The notes under the pieces: model-generated
Database searches by the model: none
What the model was told of the DNA's origin: nothing
Seen by the model: the letters and a program-made list of their open reading frames with translations, nothing else
In this document: piece after piece, positions 55,965 to 64,000 of the stretch
Layout: every line of letters starts with the position of its first letter
Numbering within the stretch: the stretch's first letter is position 1
Assembly: GCA_013368325.1 (NCBI GenBank)
Contig: JAACJK010000110.1
Span: 248,001-312,000, forward strand
DNA: 64,000 bases
Source of the DNA: Ephemerocybe angulata
Lineage: Eukaryota > Basidiomycota > Agaricomycetes > Agaricales > Psathyrellaceae
Reading direction: 5' to 3'
Program-made: the position numbers and the translations under genes

Positions 55965-56033
55965 GGGTCGGTAGCGTAACGAACATATTGCTGATTGCAC
56001 AATTTCATTGCCGCCAGTTTCCTGGCCCGATCC
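55965..56033 (+). repeat. tRNA-like element, copy B (69 nt)
   Basis: GGGTCGG pairs with CCGATCC (one G-T wobble in place of copy A's A-T pair). TAGCGTAACGA matches the A-box at 10 of 11 positions. A five-pair hairpin GCCAG-TTTC-CTGGC (56013-56026) abuts the 3' stem arm. TTTTT follows within ten bases. Confidence 0.5.
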
Positions 56034-56243
56034 CTCCTCCACTTTTTGGTACTCTCAATAGGGAGTCACCGCGGCGGATGAGGCCTGCTTTTTTTTCAGT
56101 CGATTTGGCATATACTGCACAATCCCGGGATACTCGAGCCCGCTGCTCTCCTCAAGCCCTCCTCTCAAAGCCTTAATTTTGCTGGTTTGGCTTGAACGGG
56201 GCGTGAGACGCCGTATAGGTTATTTGCCGCGCTGTCTTATCGC

Positions 56244-56306
56244 GGATCGGTAGCTTAACTACAAATATCCATGCATTCAAGTGTCAGCCTTGTGCTGACC
56301 CGATCT
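56244..56306 (+). repeat. tRNA-like element, copy C (63 nt)
   Basis: GGATCGG pairs with CCGATCT (terminal G-T wobble). TAGCTTAACTA matches the A-box at 10 of 11 positions. GTCAG/CTGAC (56283-56299) forms a five-pair stem with a seven-base loop directly abutting the closing stem, exactly the geometry of a tRNA T-arm. TTTTT begins ten bases downstream. Confidence 0.5.
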
Positions 56307-56828
56307 CACCTCTCATTTTTCTTCCCATTTTTTAGCTTTCAGGATACGTATTCTGGGTTTCTTCAAACGCTTCTGGGGACCACATCGGAGCATCTCTTCA
56401 CCTCCTAGAAGGCACCACCAGCCAGCGGGAGATTCACCTTGTCCTCTTCCGCTCGTGAGTTCAATTCTCCCAAACGTCTCCCGTTATCGATGGTTCTTCT
56501 CTGAATCTTTGCACTGTGCTATCGCCATCGCACACATCATACATTGATATATGACTCAACCTGATGATCACCTTACCGCCGTCTCGCCAGGGATATGCAG
56601 CGTTTCGCTCCCAGCGCTCCAGAGAATGAAGGGTAGTTCGCAGTAGGTCAGTCCAATGAATGCGCAAATCGCAGGCAAAGCGCTCGATGTCCTTACGCTC
56701 CGGCAATTGCCTGGGCGCTTAATCTCGTTCACCGTGGCTTCTCTCCAGGCCCAAGACTCTGACCATTTTCTAAGTTATACATACTCTCATAACACATAGC
56801 TAAATACATGTGAGACTCAGTGAGAGGT

Positions 56829-58648
56829 CTACCATAGGTAATCGTGCAACACTGCAGCATCGTTCCTCCCGAAGACTTCTAAAAATCGACCCGAACTGGG
56901 ACATACTGACCACTTTCCCCCTTCCCCCGGGTTCGGTTGAGCCTCAGGAAGCCGTGTAACTGAGATCGCCGAAGAAGGCACTGTCGATGATCCCTCGCCT
57001 CCAGCGGTTCTCGCTACATCTTGACCGGGGGTAAGGAAATAGGCGTAGTGGCCTGTTTGAGCATCTGGAATTGACGTGGACATTACTCCAAGGGCGAGGG
57101 AAGAGTTGGAGAGCGATGGGGCAAAAAAAGAATTATGGTAGCACCTAGCATACGACACGATTGAGAATGAGACCCCGCGCTTGATGGCTAGGGGACCATC
57201 CCCTTGCTGGCTGTCTGTTGAAGAGTTGTAGTCGACAATGTACCTGGTTCCGGTGGTCGTTACGGCGTTTTTCATATTGGGAGTAATCCGGAGTGCCCTC
57301 GCAGTCGCCTTGGGACGTGATGACGATAGTATATCGAAATGGAACGGCAGCCCGGTCTGTTCCCCGTGGATCTGCATTTGTGTGTGGGAGTTGTAAGGAA
57401 ATGGAAGGAAGGTATCCGAGGGAGTGCAGGTGGCTTCAGTGACTTCTATGGGGGACTTTCCGAGCCTTTTGAAGGACTCTCGCCCTGGAGTATTCCATAC
57501 GTGCACACCTACACGGTCTTCTGCGGTTGAAACAACTAGAAGCATATCTCCCGTAAACAAGGATTTCTGTACATGTATCAGCTTTTCTTGGATGAACAGA
57601 GTTGACAACACCGTAACGTACCTCACTTGGATAATAATAGCGGTTATCTTGCCCAAGGTCGGCTGACACAACCGTGTATCTAGCCGAGACAAAGTTCCAG
57701 AAGACGAAAGCTTGGCATACGCGAACGAGGAGCAAGTCCCCGCGCAGTATAGGGTCTTTATCAGCGACGACGTTCACGCCGCCATTTTCTCCGTCTGAGA
57801 TTTGAATGGTGCCAAGTTCCGTGAACTGCGATTGGAAGGTGCTCAACGTAATCTGGAAAACCTTCAAGCTATCGTTTCCATGAGCCAAGTATGTACCAGT
57901 AGACAGAAAGTAGAATAGGACTCACACACGACCTGCTCCGCCCGAGTTAATCAGCAATACAGCCACCCTCAGACTCTGCCCTGCTGGATCTGCGACTAAG
58001 GACGAGACTGTAAACTTCGTTAACTCTTGAAATTGGGTGTTTGCAACGAAGACAGGCGAAGCCAAGGGCTTCACACCGGGCATGCCTAAGTCCCATAGCC
58101 CAACAACAAATGAACTTCGATCCGACGACCAAAGCCCTTTGGTAGCCTGAATCATGAACCGGCCGCCCGGTACCAGTTGTCTGTAATGCTCCTCCCTCAT
58201 GCCTCGATTCTGGCCTTCCGGTACTGTCAGAGCATTATCCAAGGGTACTATCGTTTTTGGAATCAGTTCCTGCGCTTCCTCTATCTGGCGAACGGCCTTG
58301 CTCCGATTCAGAATGAGCCTTTTAAAAAGATGTGGTCCCATCGCCGCTCGCTGGAGCTGAGGGACGGACATCTCCAGGACGGGGTACGAAGGCTCGGAGA
58401 GGTCGTGTTTCTGGCAGACGATGTGAAGGAGCTTGATCCAGATTGATTTATTGGAGACCACTGCATGGAGAGCGTGGCATGTCTACTCAAAAAGGACCAG
58501 TTACTCGAGGCCGCGGGGCAAAAATATTCACGATGCATACCTTTCCTAACGACAGCACGTCGCCAGGTTCCGCGTAGACAAAGGTCTCACTCCATAGCTC
58601 CAGTGGAAGGATATTGGCGTCCTCGTGCGGTCGGTGCTCTGTTTCCAT
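56829..58648 (-). CDS. F-box protein 2
   Basis: Four exons (58648-58541, 58482-57928, 57861-57622, 57566-56829) encode 546 aa. The N-terminal F-box is split by the first intron: ILPLELWSETFVYAEPGDVL then SLGK joined to TCHALHAVVSNKSIWIKLL. The rest is a beta-rich region of short strands (FMIQATKGLWSSDRSSFVVG, GDLLLVRVCQAFVFWNF, GDMLLVVSTAEDRVGVHVW), resembling the WD40-like or propeller tails of mushroom F-box proteins. It probably serves as a substrate receptor of an SCF ubiquitin ligase. The target is unknown. Confidence 0.78.
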
Positions 58649-59346
58649 CCTGTGGACCTACAGAATTGAGAAAAGCGCTCAGCAGGGCCCGGGCACGGTT
58701 ATAATGAAGGACAAACTACGTGGCAGAGAGTGCACTGTTGTTTCTTGGAAAAGGAACCAACATGCTCACAGAAGCCAAGCAGCATGTTGAAGACAAAGCT
58801 AGACAAGACTCACCCTGTGCTCTGTAGTATCCAAAGGGTGCCTCAGAGGCCTGACTCCAGTTGAAGTTGCCAACACGATGTGACATGTCAAACGACCTCC
58901 TTGCGGAGCTCGAAGAGAGATTCCCACATACGCTCTTCTCGCAGCCGCTTCCGACAACTTCAAGCTTGAAAAATTATTTTCTGAAATTAAGAAGGCTCCA
59001 TTTTCCCTGGGCAACAGTAGTCCCTAGGCCCTAAGGTATTATCAGCCGGTAGTCGGACAAAGTTGGGACGGGGCCAGAGACAGGGGCTTTTGGCAACAAG
59101 CGCCCATTCACGCGTCACGTGCTGCTTATGTAAAGATCAGCTGAGCAGACATATATCAACCCCGTTCGTGCGAAAAGATAAGATTTGCGACTCTTCCTGG
59201 ATCCATATCAGTCACCTCCATTGACTGCGGGCACTGCGTTGAACGGCTGTACCACCTCTCTCCAAGTTGTCTGGAAAGTCGCCCTACCTTCTCTCTACCC
59301 TCTTGAAAACTACAATATCAATCAATAACCCACCCATCCTTGCAAA
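58649..59346. other. Divergent promoter region, F-box 2 / zinc-finger gene 3
   Basis: About 700 bp between divergent starts. The 100 bp before the zinc-finger ATG is a CT-rich leader. No repeat or gene recognised. Confidence 0.5.
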
Positions 59347-60258
59347 ATGCCAAGAGATACCCCCTCAGACGGATGGCTAGATTGCCCCTCTGATGACTGC
59401 GATAGGAGCTTTAGCTCTCGCAAGGCGCTCGACGCCCACCTTCGAATGTCGTCCAGGCATCGCTGGTGTTTCCTGTGCTCTAAGGACTTCCTCGCGCGGG
59501 ATGATCTACCCTCTCATCTCGAGAGGAGGCACGGCCTCTGCTTCGACTGCAACGCAGTCACTGGCAGCTATGACCAGCTGCAGCAGCACAAAGTGCGCCA
59601 GCACGGGTACTGCTCAGAGTGCGACCGCAACATGGGCTCATACGAAGCTCTGCGGAGACACTGGACATCTGACCGGACTCAGAGGCACTTTTCGTGCACC
59701 GAGGAGGGTTGCGACGAAAGGTTCCAGACTCCTGGGAACCTGCATGCGCACCTCCGGTCGGCCAAGCACCATGACGAGCAGCTCGTATGCCCTTTCGATT
59801 GTGACGAGGATAGGACCTTCATATCCTATGCCGCCATTGCCTCCCACATTCAGGCCGGCGGGTGCGAGATAACGCGTCATAAGTTCAATGAGCTCGTATG
59901 GGACTGCGACACTAAGTGTACTATCACCGATAATACTGTCGAGCCTTCGGGGGGCGTCCCAACATCCACTATCCATAGCATTCTGAGTGCCGCCAAGCGC
60001 TCGGGGAATTATGTATGCTCTTACGATATCTGCGACGAGAACATGTTTCAAAGCTATGCTGGATTAAATGCTCATCTTTTGAGCCCTTACCACGATGCGG
60101 ACCTGTATAAGTGTCCTGGCTGTCCAGTGCGCTTCCAGGGAATCGATGGCGTGTACAAGCACATTAACACATGGGCGTGCGACGCCAACCAAGTCGTTAT
60201 TGAGAGAAAAATCAAGGGAATCATCGACCGTGTTAAGCACAGGTACAACGATAATTGA
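59347..60258 (+). CDS. C2H2 zinc-finger protein 3 of the local cluster
   Basis: A single exon of 303 aa. It begins MPRDTPSDGW, like the MPRE start of zinc-finger gene 1. Fingers: CPSDDCDRSFSSRKALDAHL, CFLCSKDFLARDDLPSHL, then CFDCNAVTGSYDQLQQHKV and CSECDRNMGSYEALRRHW joined by HGYC. CTEEGCDERFQTPGNLHAHL comes next. A Cys-rich spacer (CPFDCDEDRTFISYAAIASH) precedes the terminal pair CDENMFQSYAGLNAHL and YKCPGCPVRFQGIDGVYKHI. Layout and length match gene 1 almost domain for domain. Function unknown. Confidence 0.8.
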   Translation: MPRDTPSDGWLDCPSDDCDRSFSSRKALDAHLRMSSRHRWCFLCSKDFLARDDLPSHLERRHGLCFDCNAVTGSYDQLQQHKVRQHGYCSECDRNMGSYEALRRHWTSDRTQRHFSCTEEGCDERFQTPGNLHAHLRSAKHHDEQLVCPFDCDEDRTFISYAAIASHIQAGGCEITRHKFNELVWDCDTKCTITDNTVEPSGGVPTSTIHSILSAAKRSGNYVCSYDICDENMFQSYAGLNAHLLSPYHDADLYKCPGCPVRFQGIDGVYKHINTWACDANQVVIERKIKGIIDRVKHRYNDN

Positions 60259-61589
60259 TACCTCGTTCTCTCCACCCCGTTTAATTTCGCACTCGTGTTG
60301 GTCCTGTTACACCTTTCTCCCTTTCTTTTTCCCCGTTCTTTCTATCCTTTCCACCGCTAAATACTCAATAGGCCATTTGTCGCCTCCAAAAACAACTTCC
60401 CTTCTATTCTTTATTTTGGCTCTTCTTCACTCGACTCTCAAACTATTTCCATCTTTTCTTCCTTTCCTAAGCAAACCATTCACAAAAAAGGCCCACCTCT
60501 GCTGTACCTTTGCGTGTCTTTTCTTTTTCTCGACTCTCGGACTGGTCCGGACGTTTTTGTAAAACCCATATATAACCTCGATGTACCCCTTGAATTCATA
60601 TCTTGTTGTTCTCAGTGACTCGAGTAGCCTCAACTCGATAGAAGTGAACGGTAAGCCCAATACAACAACCCAGTTAGGAGACGCCTGTCAATGGGCGTCT
60701 ATTTACCGCCTGGCACGACACGAGCTTCCAACCCACGAACGTGTCCTATCTTTTTCCAGGATCCAGCGCCTTGTGCGACATCAGCATGTGACTCTACGCC
60801 ACCTTCCACCCTCTCCTCAAAAGCTCTGAATCGAATCTCAGGTTAGGGGCAGCGCCTGTCGTCGACTCCCATGTAGCCATTGGTACATTCCCTGTTCGCC
60901 CCAACCTGTACATAACAGAGCACCCAGCCACGAACCATTCGTTTCATCCGTCAGCAGAGCCGCCAAAACGATCTCAACCACACTTGACTCTAGGACACCA
61001 ATCCGTAGCGCCTACGCTATCCTCACCAGTCTGCATTGACGCACTAGTCAATCCGCGGACCGCCATAGGATCTGCCTCTCTACTTCCCTGCGCTCGCGAC
61101 GCGAGCAACGACAACGACTCTTCGACGTTTCGTTCTCCAGGCTTGGGTCGACTGGTGGCTGCGGTGTCGATTACAGGGTCGTATAGAAAGTGAAGGTGTG
61201 AAGCTCGGAACGTGGGTTCAATCCCAAGCGCTTCAAAAAATAAGATACAAATACATACAGAACGCCTTCGTCGCTGAGCGCTGAGAAGCTATAAGCGAAT
61301 GTTTGTGCGAAGAAGGGAACGAGAACAACAGCCAGAATGGAAGGTCCGCGCTACTTGCAATGATGATGAGACTGACAGCAAGTGCCAAGAAAGTGACAGA
61401 GATGCGAAAAAGGAATGAGGGCAGCTGGGTACAAAGGATATGCGATGGGTTTTCAGCAGAGACAGGCGAGGTAAAGAGTCGAGAATCGAGAACAGGTATA
61501 ATGATTCTTCAGAGTGATCCACTCTGGAACACAGTGCAGGAGTAAGTCGGGAACAGAACGAGGAAAGTCCCAGACCAGCCCACTAGACC
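60259..61589. other. 1.3-kb convergent intergenic region, zinc-finger genes 3 and 4
   Basis: Long pyrimidine-rich 3' flank of gene 3, then mixed sequence. A simple hairpin AGACGCC/GGCGTCT lies at 60679-60700. A B-box-like GGTTCAATCC near 61214 is not part of a foldable tRNA. No gene seen. Confidence 0.5.
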
Positions 61590-62474
61590 CTAGTAGGCAC
61601 GGATAGTCTTCATCCCACTAACAAAGCCATCCAACGCCTGCCTAACCGGCCCAAACTTCAGCACACCGCACCTCTCGCTCTCGATATGCTGGCAAAGACC
61701 ACTAAGCGTGTTGAATCGCTCGCGACAAGTGTTCAGCGGACAGACATAGAACTTGTCTTGATGCCGCGGACTCGCGAGGTGTTGGTTCAGCGCCGTCAAG
61801 CTCCTATACGTCCCATGGCAGAGGTAGCACTCGTAGGCAGATCCGTTCCACGCAGCCGAGGTCGCACAGTAAGTGACCTCAGTGCGGGACCCTCCAGGGC
61901 CCGCGATCATGCGCGAGGGGTCCGTGATGAGGTTGTTGACGTCCTTCTCGCGTACGGCCTTGTTGACGAGCGCGCGGTTGATTCCAGAGCTGCAGCGGCC
62001 GCCTTCGAGGTGTAGGATTAGCGCGGACTGGGAGACGAAGCTCGCGCTGCAGTTGTGGCCTGGGCAGTAGATATCCTTGGAGCGGTGGACGGACGAGTTC
62101 ATGTGGCTCCGGAGGTTGTTCGGGTTCTGGAAGAGCCGCCTGCAGGGGGCGCAGTACGAGGCGGAGTGCGCGGCGGACTGGCGCCGGTGCTCGTGCAGGC
62201 CGTTATCGTTCTTGAAGATAACACGACAGGTTGCGCACCAGCTATGTTGCGCGTCGTAGTGATCTTCGAGTTCACCTTGGTTGTCGAAGAACTTGTCGCA
62301 GCGCTGGCAGTAGCTATGCCGGGGGCTCTGCACCCAGTGCTCCTTGAGCGCGCGAGGGCTGTTGAAGTCGATGTCGCAGCCGTCGCACCAGTTGTGCTCG
62401 TAGGACTCGCGGAGGTGATCCTCGTATTGGTATTGGTACCAGAAATTCTCTTGACAATCGTGACAGTAAGGCAT
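61590..62474 (-). CDS. C2H2 zinc-finger protein 4 of the local cluster
   Basis: A single exon of 294 aa. Fingers run almost back to back: CHDCQENFWYQYQYEDHL, CDGCDIDFNSPRALKEHW, CQRCDKFFDNQGELEDHY, CATCRVIFKNDNGLHEHR, CAPCRRLFQNPNNLRSHM. A CPGHNCSASFVSQSALILHL spacer finger and a charged segment (NKAVREKDVNNLITDPSR) follow. The terminal pair is YECYLCHGTYRSLTALNQHL and CPLNTCRERFNTLSGLCQHI, then ESERCG. This matches a widespread basidiomycete zinc-finger type. It is more divergent than genes 1-3 and lies on the opposite strand. Function unknown. Confidence 0.78.
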   Translation of the reverse strand: MPYCHDCQENFWYQYQYEDHLRESYEHNWCDGCDIDFNSPRALKEHWVQSPRHSYCQRCDKFFDNQGELEDHYDAQHSWCATCRVIFKNDNGLHEHRRQSAAHSASYCAPCRRLFQNPNNLRSHMNSSVHRSKDIYCPGHNCSASFVSQSALILHLEGGRCSSGINRALVNKAVREKDVNNLITDPSRMIAGPGGSRTEVTYCATSAAWNGSAYECYLCHGTYRSLTALNQHLASPRHQDKFYVCPLNTCRERFNTLSGLCQHIESERCGVLKFGPVRQALDGFVSGMKTIRAY

Positions 62475-63881
62475 GATCGGCTCGGGTGGAGGACAGAAAG
62501 TGCGGCTGGGCTAGGTTACGCTTCAACATCTATGTCAGATAACGATGAATATGATTAAAAATGAAACGTACTGCGAGATATCCTGTTACGACGCGTATTG
62601 CGACCTGTTACGGGAAAGGCGGGGAAAGGGAAAGGCGTTCCCTTTGTGAGGTAGGAACGACAAAAACCGCGAGGTTCAAGCGCTCGCTGTTAGTAAGGGG
62701 GTCAGTACCGGAGATTTCACGCTTACTCGGCGAAGGTCTTTCGAGCGGGGCGTAGAGATACTTTCTCTCTCCGGCAGGGGAAAAGAAAGAGAGGTAAAGT
62801 CTGGGCAAGTCAGAAAGGGCTGCGGACGGGTTATAAATGAGAAGGACGGGCGGAGCTCTAATTTTCCGGCACCGCTGACAGCCAACTTCGCCCTGCTGAA
62901 CCTCCAACGCAGGCATCTGTCGTTTTCGGCGCATTTCGTGCGGTGACCGAGGTGGAGAGTGTGTTCTTCGGTGGTTCCAAAGGTGCTCTAATCCAACTCT
63001 AATCTTCTCGGAAGTTCGTGCTCATTTCACTCCCTGAACCCTTCTAAGACATCTAATAACGAAGAAGATGCTATATCCGATTTCTGTTCTGGCATTGATA
63101 CGTCTCCTGGTCGGATCTGTGGGCGGACTATAAGAGGAGGGATGGCTGAGAGGTTGTCGATTCTAAAACCTGATTCAGCGGGCGCTTCTGAACTAGCTGC
63201 CGATCCGGCGATAGCCTTGGCAAGCTCGGCCCGCGCCACGTGAGACCGCTAATCATTGCCAGTGATGGTGGGAGTGCTTTACGGGCGCCTTTCTGGCAAG
63301 TGCACCCGGAATACAGGAACGACCACATGCGCTGCCAGGGACAACGAAACCAAGTCGTCTGAGGTCGTCTGGCGCTAGCTGACGCTATATCGAGCACTAT
63401 TGGATGCGCTTAAACCCCAAGATATTGGCGCACGTACCCCGAGGAAATGCCATTGTTACAGAGAGGCTTAGGATGAGAAAGAGGTACCCTTGAAAAGGAG
63501 TCGTCACCTGTAAAGTTACTCCTATTCGTGTACATCGCACTTCTGGTGCCCGACATCGAGGAGCCAGAAGGAAGACCTTTTTGTCAGAAATCCATGAAAG
63601 ATTGCATCAAGGGTTGAGGTCGTCATCAATGACATTGAGCTAATACCTTCGGGCGACGGGAAGCATTGTCGCCATCATTGCCACGGACGGTCGCCGCCAG
63701 CCTTGTCTGCACTACCCTTTACTCCCGCCACGACACAAGGTGTTCGACGAAAGTTATCGAGCTGGCGCTCTAACCTCTCTTGCATCACAGAACCCTTGTG
63801 CCCTTCACATTCTTTCCATTCGCTGCCATTCATTTCCGGCTACAGCCTTCTGATACCAATCCACCACCGACGCCGACTGTA
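62475..63881. other. 1.4-kb divergent intergenic region
   Basis: Between zinc-finger gene 4 and the last, truncated gene. Open frames here lack recognisable motifs. The final ~100 bp is CT-rich, consistent with a 5' leader. Nothing else seen. Confidence 0.5.
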
Positions 63882-64000
63882 ATGACACTAGAAGATGTCC
63901 TCTACGACCGTTCGCCAGCTCGAGCACCCCGTCCACAGTCCACCGCCATGCTAGCAACTCCGCCGCGAAACAGAGACAGCGTTCTCTCCACGACCCCGAA
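63882..64000 (+). CDS. Partial gene at window end (5' end only)
   Basis: An ATG at 63882, behind a CT-rich leader, opens a frame that runs to the window edge without a stop. The visible residues (MTLEDVLYDRSPARAPRPQS and on) are Pro/Arg/Ser/Thr-rich and probably disordered. No domain can be assigned from 39 codons. Confidence 0.45.
   Translation, partial: MTLEDVLYDRSPARAPRPQSTAMLATPPRNRDSVLSTTP

Larger units (their letters stand above)
55019..56828. other. 1.8-kb convergent intergenic region with three tRNA-like elements
   Basis: Between the ends of CorA and the second F-box gene I see no protein-coding gene. The stretch holds three diverged copies of a compact structured element at 55414-55496, 55965-56033 and 56244-56306, annotated separately. 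Confidence 0.55.

Noticed and set aside
57080..57145. A possible intron in F-box gene 2 after the SYAR segment
   Set aside because: The candidate donor/acceptor pair would shift frame, while the unspliced sequence stays open to the stop.
61205..61230. B-box-like GGTTCAATCC suggesting a tRNA gene
   Set aside because: The T-arm does not pair around the loop, no A-box lies at the right distance, and an A-run rather than a T-run follows.

Overview
The window is nuclear DNA of a filamentous basidiomycete, most likely an agaricomycete mushroom or wood-decay fungus. Genes are densely packed on both strands and cut by many short GT-AG introns, mostly 45-65 nt. The gene set is fungal: a PDR-type ABCG pump, a xanA-type xanthine dioxygenase, a GH128 glucanase, an Alr/Mnr-like CorA transporter, F-box proteins, and a full DNMT1-type cytosine methyltransferase as known from basidiomycetes. 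I derived exon joins by hand from splice signals and reading phase. All joins quoted with coordinates keep frame to the stop codon.

Layout. 0-7 kb: an ING-PHD chromatin reader, a Bmt5-like 25S rRNA methyltransferase, mitoribosomal uL10m and the polyadenylation factor Fip1. 7-14 kb: a tandem pair of TPR paralogues with nine matching exons, then a secreted EF-hand (Ssp120/nucleobindin-like) protein. 14-20 kb: a small basic ORF, a GH128 glucanase and 2.6 kb without a credible gene. 20-25 kb: an 18-exon PDR transporter. 25-31 kb: an F-box protein, an unusual intergenic run of hairpins, two membrane proteins of unknown function, and the diphthamide J-protein Dph4. 31-44 kb: DNMT1, COG8 and a full-length ABCA transporter. 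45-49 kb: Swi5 (recombination), an RCC1-repeat protein and xanthine dioxygenase. 49-62.5 kb: four related C2H2 zinc-finger genes, interrupted by a CorA Mg2+ transporter and a second F-box protein. The window ends in the 5' end of a further gene.

Most genes are unrelated housekeeping or accessory loci rather than a pathway cluster. Two gene families are locally expanded: the TPR pair and the zinc-finger quartet. The most unusual signals are non-coding. One is three diverged copies of a compact tRNA-like element between CorA and the second F-box gene (55.4-56.3 kb). Each copy has an A-box, closing stem, 3' hairpin and T-run. The other is a 245-bp block of seven consecutive hairpins at 27.3-27.5 kb. 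In one zinc-finger protein, a three-finger block of exactly 228 bp has been duplicated in a tract where fingers are joined by only two residues.
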